A stretch of 64,000 bases of DNA from assembly GCA_023423655.1 (NCBI GenBank), contig JAFAFE010000005.1, positions 558,001-622,000 of the forward strand, in the 5' to 3' direction. The notes under the pieces were generated by a model. That model did no database searches. It saw only the letters and a program-made list of their open reading frames with translations, and was not told the DNA's origin. Shown here piece by piece: positions 19,026-28,281 of the stretch. Each line of letters begins with the position of its first letter. Positions within the stretch are counted from its first letter, which is position 1. Position numbers and translations under genes: made by a program. Source of the DNA: Pseudomonadota bacterium (GTDB taxonomy: Bacteria; Pseudomonadota; Alphaproteobacteria; Sphingomonadales; Sphingomonadaceae).

Positions 19026-21038
19026 TTACCCCCGCGCGGCCTTCCTTGTCATCGTGTAGAGCGCGGCGATTAGTGCCACGAACACGGCCAATCCGGCCAC
19101 AAGCGCAACCGGCGCAAAGCCTTCGCTGACGACCGCGAGCGGGTTGTCATTTTGCGTTGCGCCGACAATCGCGGCGAACAATACGCCGAACAGGCTTTCG
19201 CCGACAATCAGCCCCGTCGCCATCAGCACGCCCATCCGTTCGGCGCGCACGGGGTCGGCTTGGCGTTCGGCCCATTTATTGTAGAAATGGCCAAGAACAG
19301 CCCCGATGACGATGGGCAATGTCAGTGCCATCGGCAGATACATGCCCATGCCCGCACCCAAGGGCGGCAGGCGCAGCTTACTGTTCATCCGCGCCAGAAT
19401 TTCGTCGATGATAACAATGCCTGCGCCAATCGCAGCACCAATACCGAGCAGGTTCCACGGCAGATTGCCGCCCAGCACGCCTTTGGCAAGGCTGGAGATG
19501 AGCGCGGCTTGGGGCGCTGCGAGCGCGGCATTACCTGCGCCGGCCACGCCTTGGAACCCGAATGCATTATTCATCAAATCCAGCACCGGCGGGATGGTGA
19601 GCGAGCCGAAAATCACGCCGATGACCAGCGCGACCTGCTGCCGCCAAGGGGTTGCGCCGACCAACTGGCCGGTCTTCAGATCCTGCAAATTATCGTTGGA
19701 GATGGTCGCAATCCCGAACACCAAAGCGGTCGCGAACAAGGCGAAGGCGATCAGGGCTTCGGTCTGGTCAGGCGTCGTGCCACGTCCGAACACCATGACC
19801 AGCAGCAAGGATGCCCCCAGCACCGCCAAAATACCAACGCCCGAAATCGGGCTGTTCGACGCGCCGATAAGCCCCGCCATATAGCCGCACACCGATGCGA
19901 TAATCACGCCGGTGATGAGGACATAGAGCGCGGTCAGGATGATTAGCGTCCATAAATGGTCGTGGAGCGCGGTGCCTTGCACGAACAGCCACAACAGATA
20001 GGCAATCGGCACGAGCGCGGCGATAATCACGCCGCCGACAATCTTGATCGGAATGTCGCGTTCGGTGAGCGACAGGCTCGCGCCCTCTCCGGCCTCGCGG
20101 GTGCGCGAGGCGGCCAATGCCGCGGTCACGCCCTTGGTGATCGGACCGATGATTTTAAGGAGCGTCCACACCGCCGCAACGCCGATCACGCCCGCGCCGA
20201 TGAAGCGCACCTGATCGCGGAACACGGTGCCGGCAATCTCTTCAATGGGGGCGGTGCCGACCATGCCTTGCGTCAAGCTCGGCATGAGGACGCCCCAGGA
20301 AATCAGCAGGCCGAGCAGCATCGCCAAGCCTACCGACAGGCCGACCAGATGGCCGACCGCGACCAGCGCGAAGCTCAAGCCCGACGACACGCCCGACACA
20401 CCGCCGCCGACGACAAAATTGCGGCCCGCTTCTTCGCCGACCAGCTTCATCTTGGCGAGCAGGCCAAAGCCCGCCGCGACCAGCGCGTTGAGCGCGATAA
20501 GGTTCAAGCCCTTCTTGTTTTCCGCCGCGCCCTCTTCGCTCGCAGAGCCGACCTTGAGGACTTCGGCAGCGGCGCGGCCTTCGGGATAAGGCAGGTCCGA
20601 TCCGGTGACGAGCGCACGGCGCAAGGGCACCGAAAACATCACGCCTAATATGCCGCCCACCGCGCACACGGCGGCGGTCAGCCAGAAAGGGAAATCCTGC
20701 CACCAGCCGATCATGATAAGCCCCGGCAACACGAAAATAATCGCGGACAAAGTGCCAGCGGAGGACGCAATCGTCTGCACAATATTATTTTCAAGGATAT
20801 TGGCGTTGCGGAAGAAACGCAGCACCGCCATCGAAATCACCGCAGCAGGAATAGAGGTCGCAAAGGTGAGGCCCGCTTTCAGTCCCAGATAGACGTTCGC
20901 GGCGGTAAACAGCAGCGTAATCAATCCGCCAAGGATGATGCCGCGAATGGTAAGTTCGGGCCAACTGCCTCCGCCCGGCTGTTCCACTGGCGCGTCGAGA
21001 CCGGTCGAACCTGCGCTTGTTCCTGTGGTGTCGACCAT
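19026..21038 (-). CDS. OPT family oligopeptide transporter
   Basis: Integral membrane transporter of 670 residues with about 14 to 16 hydrophobic segments. The family signature DLPYPEGRAAAEVLKVGS lies around residue 150, and NSPISGVGIL and GAGMGMYLPMALTLPI are typical of bacterial OPT proteins. Members import oligopeptides or metal chelates; which applies here is not visible. The Shine-Dalgarno region AAGGAC lies before the ATG. Its position among several secreted peptidases makes peptide uptake plausible, which is inference. Confidence 0.93.
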   Translation of the reverse strand: MVDTTGTSAGSTGLDAPVEQPGGGSWPELTIRGIILGGLITLLFTAANVYLGLKAGLTFATSIPAAVISMAVLRFFRNANILENNIVQTIASSAGTLSAIIFVLPGLIMIGWWQDFPFWLTAAVCAVGGILGVMFSVPLRRALVTGSDLPYPEGRAAAEVLKVGSASEEGAAENKKGLNLIALNALVAAGFGLLAKMKLVGEEAGRNFVVGGGVSGVSSGLSFALVAVGHLVGLSVGLAMLLGLLISWGVLMPSLTQGMVGTAPIEEIAGTVFRDQVRFIGAGVIGVAAVWTLLKIIGPITKGVTAALAASRTREAGEGASLSLTERDIPIKIVGGVIIAALVPIAYLLWLFVQGTALHDHLWTLIILTALYVLITGVIIASVCGYMAGLIGASNSPISGVGILAVLGASLLLVMVFGRGTTPDQTEALIAFALFATALVFGIATISNDNLQDLKTGQLVGATPWRQQVALVIGVIFGSLTIPPVLDLMNNAFGFQGVAGAGNAALAAPQAALISSLAKGVLGGNLPWNLLGIGAAIGAGIVIIDEILARMNSKLRLPPLGAGMGMYLPMALTLPIVIGAVLGHFYNKWAERQADPVRAERMGVLMATGLIVGESLFGVLFAAIVGATQNDNPLAVVSEGFAPVALVAGLAVFVALIAALYTMTRKAARG

Positions 21039-21074
21039 GTCCTTGATCCCCTTATTTGCTTTTATGATATGCGC

Positions 21075-22646
21075 TTAGCGGAATAAACCACCCAATATGC
21101 CGCGGACAAGCGATTTTCCAAAGCTTCCCGCAACTTGGCGGCCAAGGCTGGTCGCCGCCGAGCGCGCCGCCGATTGCACCATCTTTTCGGCCATGCTCGG
21201 CTTGGCGTCCTCGCGTGCCTGACGGGCGGCTTCGCGTGCAGCCTCCTTGGCGGCGGCGGCCTGCGCTTTGGCATCCTCCTTGGCCTTGGCAGCGGCAAGC
21301 TTGTCGGCTTCCTTTTGCGCGGCGGCTTCGGCAGCAGCGGCTTGGGCTTGCCCTGCCTTGGCGGCCAATATTTCCTCGGCGGATTCGCGGTCGACCAGCG
21401 TGTCATATTTGTCGCCGATAGCATCGGTTGTAATCATTACGCCGCGTTCTTGCGGGGTGAGCGGGCCAACGCGCGAGGACGGAGCCTTGATCAGCGTGCG
21501 CTCGACCATCGCGGGCGAGCCGTCGTCCTGTAGCAGCGACACCAAGGCTTCACCGATTTTAAGTTCGGTAATCGCCTGCGCCACTTTGATTTCGGGGTTC
21601 GGGCGGAAAGTATCCGCCGCCGCTTTCACCGCTTGCTGGTCGCGCGGGGTAAAGGCGTTCAATTTATGCTGGATGCGGTTGTTCAACTGCGCCGCCACCG
21701 TATCGGGAATGTCGATGGGGTTTTGCGTGATGAAATAAACGCCGATGCCCTTGGAGCGGATTAGCCGCACCACTTGTTCGATTTTTTCGAGCAAGGCCTT
21801 GGGCGCGTCGTTGAACAGCAAATGCGCTTCGTCAAAGAAGAAAACCAGCTTGGGCTTGTCCGGATCACCGACTTCGGGAAGGGTTTCGAACAATTCGCTG
21901 AGCAACCACAGCAGGAAGGTCGAATATAATTTCGGGCTGGACATCAGCTTGTCGGCGGCAAGGATGTTGACGATGCCCCGGCCATTATCGTCGGTCTTGA
22001 TGAAATCCATCATGTCGAGCGCGGGTTCGCCGAAAAATTTGTCGCCGCCCTGACTGCGCAATTGCAACAAGGACCGCTGGATCGCGCCGACCGATTGTTT
22101 GGAGACATTGCCATATTGCAGTGTCAGCTCATCGGCGCGCTCGCCGCAATTGACCAGCATCGCCTGCAAATCGTCAAGGTCGAGGAGGAGCAGGCCTTCC
22201 TTGTCGGCGACATGGAATGCGATGGTGAGGACGCCTTCCTGCACTTCGTTCAAATCCATCAGGCGCGCCAGCAAAAGCGGTCCCATTTCCGAAACGGTGG
22301 TGCGCACCGGATGGCCCTGTTCCCCGAACAAGTCCCAAAATTGCACCGGATTGGCGGTAAGCGTCCAGTCCGACTGGCCGATTTCAGCCGCGCGCGCGGC
22401 GAAAATATCATGCGCCTTGCCCGACGCATCGCCCGCCATCGCCAGCCCCGACAAATCGCCCTTCACATCGGCGACAAAGCTTGGCACGCCCGCCGCCGAA
22501 AAGCTTTCGACCAGCCCTTGCAGGGTAACGGTCTTGCCGGTGCCGGTCGCGCCTGCAACCAGCCCGTGCCGGTTGGCGCGGCGCAAAGGCAGCACCTGCC
22601 GTTGATCGCCGCTTACACCGATGAAAATGCCTGCTGTATCGCTCAC
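21075..22646 (-). CDS. HerA-like P-loop ATPase, DUF853 (YjgR) family
   Basis: A 523-residue ATPase. I choose the GTG at 22646: GGAGA lies seven bases upstream and the product VSDTAGIFIGVS matches the family N-terminus, whereas the longer ATG form adds an Arg-rich tail. Walker A is GATGTGKTVTL near residue 33 and Walker B is LVFFFDEAHLLF. The last hundred residues form an Ala/Lys/Glu-rich coiled coil and a short hydrophobic end (SLVRGILGGLF). The biological function of this family is unsettled; distant similarity to FtsK/HerA translocases is known. Confidence 0.9.
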   Translation of the reverse strand: MSDTAGIFIGVSGDQRQVLPLRRANRHGLVAGATGTGKTVTLQGLVESFSAAGVPSFVADVKGDLSGLAMAGDASGKAHDIFAARAAEIGQSDWTLTANPVQFWDLFGEQGHPVRTTVSEMGPLLLARLMDLNEVQEGVLTIAFHVADKEGLLLLDLDDLQAMLVNCGERADELTLQYGNVSKQSVGAIQRSLLQLRSQGGDKFFGEPALDMMDFIKTDDNGRGIVNILAADKLMSSPKLYSTFLLWLLSELFETLPEVGDPDKPKLVFFFDEAHLLFNDAPKALLEKIEQVVRLIRSKGIGVYFITQNPIDIPDTVAAQLNNRIQHKLNAFTPRDQQAVKAAADTFRPNPEIKVAQAITELKIGEALVSLLQDDGSPAMVERTLIKAPSSRVGPLTPQERGVMITTDAIGDKYDTLVDRESAEEILAAKAGQAQAAAAEAAAQKEADKLAAAKAKEDAKAQAAAAKEAAREAARQAREDAKPSMAEKMVQSAARSAATSLGRQVAGSFGKSLVRGILGGLFR

Positions 22647-22756
22647 GCTTTTGTCTCCGCTTGTCCAAGATCGGCGCAAGGCAGTTGCCGCGCGCCGGTT
22701 CGTGCCAAACGTCCTAAACCCCATCGCCACAAAATCAAGCGAAGCCAGCGCCGAAA

Positions 22757-22792
22757 CAAAAGACCCTCCCGTCACATGTCGTAACGGGAGGG
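22757..22792 (-). terminator. Rho-independent terminator of the DegP-type protease gene
   Basis: On the minus strand the stem CCCTCCCGT / ACGGGAGGG (22792-22784 with 22772-22764) is followed by TCTTTTG. It sits about 30 bases after the protease stop. Confidence 0.75.
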
Positions 22793-22821
22793 CCGGATGT
22801 AGGCTTATCGAAAAACGCGGA

Positions 22822-24330
22822 TTAATCGTTGAAACGCACCGCCATCGGGAAAGTTTCTACGCCCCGTGCGCGCAGGTCCAGCATGATCGCGGCGCGATTC
22901 TGTTTCTTGGCCGCGCTGATTTGTGCGGCAAGATCTGCGGCGCTTGTTACCGGCTGGCCATTGGCGCGTGTAATCACGACGCCGCGACGGATACCCTTGC
23001 GCGCTGCATCGGAGCTACCCGAAACCGCCGCAACTACCACGCCGCGCGTATTGCTGTCCACACCGATTGCGCGCGCAATATCGGCTGTTACCGTCTGGAC
23101 CGCAATGCCGAGCGCGTCACGGACCTGTTTGTCCTGATCGGTGCCCTGCGCTTCGTCGATGGTTTTTTCCTCTTCGGGGTTGAATGTTTCCTTGGGCGTA
23201 TCCGCGTCCGCCGGACGGGTGCCGACCACCGCATTCAGCGTCATCGGCTTGCCATCACGCATGATTTCGATCGGGATGCGGGTGCCGGGCTTCACATTCG
23301 ACACGACATAGGACAGCGTATTGTTGGGCGTAACTTCCTGCCCGTTCACCTTGGTGACCACGTCGCCAACCTTCAAACCGGCCTTGGCGGCGGGCTGTCC
23401 GTCTTGCACCAGCGCGATAAATTCGCCGCGATCCTTGGCAAGGCCAAGCGCGGCTGCGGTGTCGCCGTCCACCGGGCGCAGCGAAATGCCGAGATAACCG
23501 CGTGTCGGCTTGGCACCCCGGCGCAGCGCATCGACCACCGGCACCGCCTGATCGGACGGAATCGCAAAGTTCAAGCCGATATTTGCACCATTGGGGCCGA
23601 GCAGGCGGTTGTTGATGCCGACCACATTACCGTTCATGTCGAACAGCGGACCACCGGAGTTCCCCTGGTTGATTGCCGTGTCGGTCTGGAGGAAGCGGTC
23701 ATAGGCACCGCCTGTCCCGAAATTGCGCTGCACAGCCGAGATAATCCCTGCCGTTACCGTGCTACCAATGCCAAGCGGATTACCGATGGCTACGACCCAA
23801 TCGCCTGCGCGCAGGCTGCTCGATTGGCCAAAGCGCACAAACGGCATATTGGTCGCGTCAATTTTGAGGACAGCCAAGTCGGACGCGGCATCGCGGCCAA
23901 CCAATGTTGCCTTATATTCCTTGCCATTGGTCAAGGTCACGGTGATCGAATTGACCACCTGATTGGTCGGGCCGGTCGCAATCACATGGTTATTGGTAAC
24001 GATGAGGCCGTCGGCGGAAATGAAGAAGCCGGACCCGCCGCCTTCCATATCCTGCACGACCGGACGGCGCGAGCCGGAGAAGGGATCAACCTCAATCGCG
24101 ACCGGCACTTTGGCCTTGGTCGAGATATTGACGACCGCCGGTTGCAGCCGTTCGACCATATCGGCAAAGCTGTTCGGCGCACCGGCCCGCGGCACCACAC
24201 TGGTCGCCTGCATGGTGGCCGGAGCGACGAGCGATGGCAGATCCTGCGCATTGCTCGATTGCGACACAAGCGCGAGGCCGGTTCCGCCCAGCAACAACGC
24301 CGCCGTTACTCCATAAACATAGCGCACCAT
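22822..24330 (-). CDS. Do/DegP-type periplasmic serine endoprotease
   Basis: Envelope protease and chaperone of 502 residues. Signal segment to about residue 28 (SNAQD). The catalytic triad is His115 (VTNNHVI), Asp151 (AASDLAVLKI) and Ser225 (INQGNSGGPLF). Two PDZ domains follow at about 270-365 and 400-495; a Glu-rich linker lies between them. The order and length fit DegP/DegQ/MucD; the exact paralogue cannot be fixed. It lies downstream of hflKC on the same strand with its own terminator, so the three form an envelope quality-control cluster. Confidence 0.94.
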   Translation of the reverse strand: MVRYVYGVTAALLLGGTGLALVSQSSNAQDLPSLVAPATMQATSVVPRAGAPNSFADMVERLQPAVVNISTKAKVPVAIEVDPFSGSRRPVVQDMEGGGSGFFISADGLIVTNNHVIATGPTNQVVNSITVTLTNGKEYKATLVGRDAASDLAVLKIDATNMPFVRFGQSSSLRAGDWVVAIGNPLGIGSTVTAGIISAVQRNFGTGGAYDRFLQTDTAINQGNSGGPLFDMNGNVVGINNRLLGPNGANIGLNFAIPSDQAVPVVDALRRGAKPTRGYLGISLRPVDGDTAAALGLAKDRGEFIALVQDGQPAAKAGLKVGDVVTKVNGQEVTPNNTLSYVVSNVKPGTRIPIEIMRDGKPMTLNAVVGTRPADADTPKETFNPEEEKTIDEAQGTDQDKQVRDALGIAVQTVTADIARAIGVDSNTRGVVVAAVSGSSDAARKGIRRGVVITRANGQPVTSAADLAAQISAAKKQNRAAIMLDLRARGVETFPMAVRFND

Positions 24331-24468
24331 AAAAATCCTTCCTTAGAGGTTGATCGCCGTTACACGCTTTACCGCTGTTTTGCGTAGGTCCGGCTTAACC
24401 GTAATTGAACATGAACGGGCGATAAAGGGGGAAAGTCCGGTGCCTTTGCCGCCTGCTCTTGGCCCCTT

Positions 24469-25305
24469 TTACCGTCCGCGAAACTCCTTCAGATATGCAT
24501 TGTCCGGTGACAATATGACGGTCGTATCGCCTTTATTTTGTTCGTTGAAGGTTTGACGATAAGACTGCATCGCGCGGTAAAAATCGTAAAAATCAGGGTC
24601 TTTACCGAAGCTGTCGGCATAGATTTTGGCGGCTTGGCCATCGGCTTCGGCGCGGATGATCTGCGCTTTTTTGCGCCCTTCCGCGTCAATCGTGATCGCC
24701 GCCTGCTTACGCGCGGTGCGCATCCGGGCAAAAGCCGAATCGAGCGGTGTGCCTTCGGGCAGGTCCGCGCGCTTGATGCGCACATCGATAATTTCCGCGC
24801 CATATTTGCGCGCATCATCGTTAAGGCCGCGCTGGATATTCTCCATCACCTCGCCGCGCTCGGCCGACAACAGCGCCGCAAAGGGCCGCTTGCCAAGCTC
24901 CGAACGCAAGCGCGAACCGAGAATCGTCTTGAGCTGACCCTTCAACGCTTCTTCGGTGCGAATCGAGGTGTACATTTTGAGCGGATCGGTAATGCGATAG
25001 CGCGCAAAGGCATCGACGAGTAGGTTAAGCTGGTCGGTCGACAGCACCTGTTGCCGGTCCATCTGCACCGACAGGATGCGCTTGTCGATCCACTGGATCT
25101 GCTCGACCAGCGGGATGCGCGCGACAACGCCCGCACCGGTTTTGCCGAAATCCTCATTGCTCTTATAAGCGTTCACCACGCGGATCGGCTGGCCGAAGGA
25201 CAGGATCAGCGCCTGTTTGGTTTCGGGGACCACCGAGAAAGTCATCGCGCCGACCACCGCAATAATAACGGCACCAATGGCGAGGGGGACTGTGCGTTTT
25301 ACCAT
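24469..25305 (-). CDS. hflC: Protease modulator HflC
   Basis: SPFH/prohibitin-domain inner membrane protein that, with HflK, forms a large ring around FtsH and modulates its proteolysis. 278 residues with one N-terminal membrane anchor (VPLAIGAVIIAVVGAMTFSVV) and the SPFH domain at about 22-190, including IDVRIKRADLPEGT and a coiled-coil ERKKAQIIRAEADGQAAKIYA. Its ATG overlaps the stop of hflK (TAATG), so the two subunits are translationally coupled, as usual. Confidence 0.96.
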   Translation of the reverse strand: MVKRTVPLAIGAVIIAVVGAMTFSVVPETKQALILSFGQPIRVVNAYKSNEDFGKTGAGVVARIPLVEQIQWIDKRILSVQMDRQQVLSTDQLNLLVDAFARYRITDPLKMYTSIRTEEALKGQLKTILGSRLRSELGKRPFAALLSAERGEVMENIQRGLNDDARKYGAEIIDVRIKRADLPEGTPLDSAFARMRTARKQAAITIDAEGRKKAQIIRAEADGQAAKIYADSFGKDPDFYDFYRAMQSYRQTFNEQNKGDTTVILSPDNAYLKEFRGR

Positions 25306-26594
25306 TATTCCTGCCCCTCCCGCACGACGGGTTGCGCATCCGGCGGGGCCGCCTTGGCGCGTTTCTGGATTTCGGGCAGCGGCAGATAGGCCTGCACACC
25401 GTTCGTTTCTACCACGGCCTTATCGACCTGTCCCAACACATTCTCCATCGTTTCATAATACATACGGCGTCTGGTCACTTCGGGCGCCAGTCGATATTGT
25501 TCATAAACCTTGTCGAACGCCGCCGCTTCACCGGTCGCGCCTTGCGTCACCTGTTGTGCATAAGCACGCGCATCATTGAGATAGCCTTCGCTCTTTTGCT
25601 GGGCAGCGGACACTTCGTTAAATGCATCCTTGACCTCGTCGGGCGGCGCAGTCTGGTTCAAGGCCACGCCTTCAACCGAGATGCCTGCCTTATAGCTGTC
25701 GAGCAAATCCTGCATACGTTCGCGCACTTCGGCTTCAATCTCGCCGCGCGCAGGGCCGATCGCATCGGTCAGCTTGAAGTTCGCAATCGTCGCGCGCATC
25801 GCGCTTTCGGCGACTTCCTTGATCGTGTCTTCAGGGTCCGCCAACTGGAATTCATATTGCTGGGGATTTTTAATCTTCCAGCGCACCGCATAGGCCAAAT
25901 CGATGATATTCTGGTCGCCAGTCAAAACCAGATTTTTATCGTCCGGCGACGCGGACCCGATTTCGATGGTGCGGACCAGTTCAACATTGACCTTCTTCAC
26001 CTGATCGATAGGCGCGGGGAAGGTCACATTCATGCCGGGACCGATATTATGGCTGAATTTGCCAAAGCGGGTGACAACCCCTTCTTCCGACGAATCAATC
26101 CGGTGGAAGCTCGTCATAATCAGCCACAGGCCGACAATCACGATGAGGATCAGCGGCAGCACCGACTTGCCATTGCCGAATTGCGGGCCCCCGGAGCCGC
26201 CGCGACGGCCACCACCGCCGCCGCGCTTGCCAAGGCCGTCGCGGCCCATGCGCCATAATTCGTCAATCGCGGTCGGGCGCGAAAAGCTTTCACGCGCCGG
26301 ACGTTCGCCCGCAGGCGGCTTGGTCCACGGATTGCGCGGTCCGGGCTTGGGCGTATCACTGCCGCCATTATCGCCACCGCTGCCGCCCCAAGGGCCGCGC
26401 AACGGTTCATTGCCCGTGCCCTTTCCCTCGCCTTTATCGCCGCTGTCCTTGCCGGACGATTTGCCCGGGCCTTCATCGCTCATCAAACTGGCCCCGCCAT
26501 CTAGGTTGATCGGTGCAGTAAAGCCTTCAAAAGCCGCACGCTTGCGACCGAAACGCTTTGCCACGCTCTTATATATTTTTTTCATACCCCTCAT
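25305..26594 (-). CDS. hflK: FtsH protease activity modulator HflK
   Basis: Partner of HflC. 429 residues from the ATG at 26594; starts at 26585 and 26483 are equally possible because none has a clear ribosome binding site. A long Gly/Pro/Lys-rich cytoplasmic segment (residues 40-140) precedes a membrane span (VLPLILIVIVGLWLIMTSF) and the SPFH domain (ITRFGKF... to IVDLAYAVRWKIK). The conserved VRTIEIGS and GVALNQTAPPDEVKDAFNEV blocks are present. Convergent promoter space with mrp on the other strand is very short. Confidence 0.95.
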   Translation of the reverse strand: MRGMKKIYKSVAKRFGRKRAAFEGFTAPINLDGGASLMSDEGPGKSSGKDSGDKGEGKGTGNEPLRGPWGGSGGDNGGSDTPKPGPRNPWTKPPAGERPARESFSRPTAIDELWRMGRDGLGKRGGGGGRRGGSGGPQFGNGKSVLPLILIVIVGLWLIMTSFHRIDSSEEGVVTRFGKFSHNIGPGMNVTFPAPIDQVKKVNVELVRTIEIGSASPDDKNLVLTGDQNIIDLAYAVRWKIKNPQQYEFQLADPEDTIKEVAESAMRATIANFKLTDAIGPARGEIEAEVRERMQDLLDSYKAGISVEGVALNQTAPPDEVKDAFNEVSAAQQKSEGYLNDARAYAQQVTQGATGEAAAFDKVYEQYRLAPEVTRRRMYYETMENVLGQVDKAVVETNGVQAYLPLPEIQKRAKAAPPDAQPVVREGQE

Positions 26595-26657
26595 TTATAG
26601 GTGCGCGCGCCACGAAAAACAGTGCCTTTGCGCAAAATTCCCTATATCGGCCCTGTC

Positions 26658-27629
26658 ATGACCGATTTGTCCCCGCTTCAGCCCATTGTCGCAACGCTAT
26701 CAGGGCCGCGTGCGAGCGCGCTCAAATGGCAGGAGGGCGTTGTCTCGCTCGTGCTGGATGTGAGCGGGCTTAGCGTTGCCGAGCGCGGCGCGCTGGAGGC
26801 GGACCTTAAGGCACAGCTTGGGGCGATAGAGGGTGTCAATGACGTGCGCGTCGTGATGACTGCCGAGCGTAAGGATATGCGTATCATCGCGGTCGCGAGC
26901 GGCAAGGGCGGTGTCGGCAAATCGACTATATCCGCCAACCTTGCCATTGCGCTCGCGCGGCGCGGGGTGAAGGTCGGCCTTGTCGATGCCGATATTTACG
27001 GTCCCTCCCAGCCGCGCCTGCTCGCGAGCGAAGGGGTGAAGCCCGACGCGCGCGACAATAAGATGATCCCGGTGCGCAACGGCTATGGCGTCCCCATGCT
27101 GTCGATGGGGCAACTCGTCGCGCCGGGGCAAGCGATAGCCTGGCGCGGGCCGATGGCGGGCAATGCGCTGGCCCAGCTTATCGACGCGCATTGGAGCGAT
27201 TTCGGCATTGATACCCTCATCATCGATATGCCGCCGGGGACGGGCGACATCCAATTGTCGATGGTGCAAAAACATAAGCCCAAGGGCGCGGTGATCGTCT
27301 CCACCCCGCAGGATCTGGCGCTGATCGACGCGACCCGCGCTATCCATCTGTTTGAACAGGCCAATGTGCCGGTCATCGGCATTATCGAAAATATGGCCGG
27401 TTATATCTGCCCGCATTGCGGCGAAACCAGCGATCCGTTCGGCAAGGGCGGCGCGGAGGCGACGGCGGCAAGTTTGGGTGTGCCTTTCCTTGGCCGCATC
27501 CCGCTCGCGCTCGATATTCGCGAATGTTCGGACGCGGGCGACCCGCCTGCTGCGGGAACCGATCCGGTGGCCGAACCGTTTCATGCGCTAGCCGGACGGC
27601 TCGCCGACTGGCTCGCTACGCCGCATTAG
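26658..27629 (+). CDS. Iron-sulfur cluster carrier protein Mrp/ApbC
   Basis: P-loop NTPase that binds and transfers Fe-S clusters. From ATG 26658 it is 323 residues: an N-terminal MIP18-like domain (residues 1-80), then the deviant Walker A motif GKGGVGKST, DADIYGPSQPRLL, the DMPPGTGDIQLS switch and the C-terminal CxxC in GYICPHCGE that coordinates the cluster. The longer frame from 26601 adds no family sequence. It diverges from hflK. Confidence 0.94.
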   Translation: MTDLSPLQPIVATLSGPRASALKWQEGVVSLVLDVSGLSVAERGALEADLKAQLGAIEGVNDVRVVMTAERKDMRIIAVASGKGGVGKSTISANLAIALARRGVKVGLVDADIYGPSQPRLLASEGVKPDARDNKMIPVRNGYGVPMLSMGQLVAPGQAIAWRGPMAGNALAQLIDAHWSDFGIDTLIIDMPPGTGDIQLSMVQKHKPKGAVIVSTPQDLALIDATRAIHLFEQANVPVIGIIENMAGYICPHCGETSDPFGKGGAEATAASLGVPFLGRIPLALDIRECSDAGDPPAAGTDPVAEPFHALAGRLADWLATPH

Positions 27630-27688
27630 GCCTGCGCACGCGCGGGCCTGATTTACCACCGGATTGCCGGACAGAAAGGACCGCCGCC

Positions 27689-28114
27689 ATGCCACTCGAA
27701 AGCGATGCTGATATTGCCACCTTGCTCAAGGAGACAAAGCGCATCGCGCTGGTCGGTGCGTCGCAAAATCCGGGGCGGCCAAGCTATGGCGTGATGCAAT
27801 ATCTGCTCGGCCAAGGCTATGAGGTCATCCCCGTCAATCCGGGGCTGGCGGGGCAGGAATTGCTTGGCCAGACGGTGGTGGAATCGCTCGCCGCCATCAG
27901 CCCGCCGGTCGATATGGTCGATATTTTCCGCAACAGCGAAGCCGCCGCCGCCGTGGTCGATGATGCCATCGGCCATGGCGCAAAGTCCGTCTGGCTCCAG
28001 ATCGGCGTCATCAACGAAGACGCCGCCGCCCGCGCCGAGGAGGCGGGGTTAAAGGTGGTCATGGACCGCTGCCCCAAGATTGAAATAGCGCGATTGGGTT
28101 TGTCGGCGAGGTAA
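27689..28114 (+). CDS. CoA-binding domain protein (YccU type)
   Basis: A 141-residue cytoplasmic protein made of a single Rossmann-type CoA_binding domain. The motif IALVGASQNPGRPSYGVMQYL and VIPVNPGLAGQELLGQTVV are diagnostic, and the C-terminal VVMDRCPKIEIARL carries the conserved cysteine of the family. The start follows AAAGGA at a good distance. The cellular role is not established. It follows mrp by 59 bases. Confidence 0.9.
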   Translation: MPLESDADIATLLKETKRIALVGASQNPGRPSYGVMQYLLGQGYEVIPVNPGLAGQELLGQTVVESLAAISPPVDMVDIFRNSEAAAAVVDDAIGHGAKSVWLQIGVINEDAAARAEEAGLKVVMDRCPKIEIARLGLSAR

Positions 28115-28281
28115 GGTTTGCCGGTGTCGTAAAAGGCAGGCAAAAAAGCTGACCTTAAAAGTTCCTCGACGAGCTTGTTTTGGACCGAAACGTTAAGCTC
28201 CTCCCCGACGCCATCCCCCTCCCCCGCCCTCCTCCGAACAATAGTGATTGACCGCCTGTTTGGCATGACTATCAGGGCTCT

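Noticed and set aside
22621..24387. Long plus-strand frame opposite the DegP-type gene
   Set aside because: Antisense of a gene with an intact catalytic triad; no ribosome site or domain of its own.
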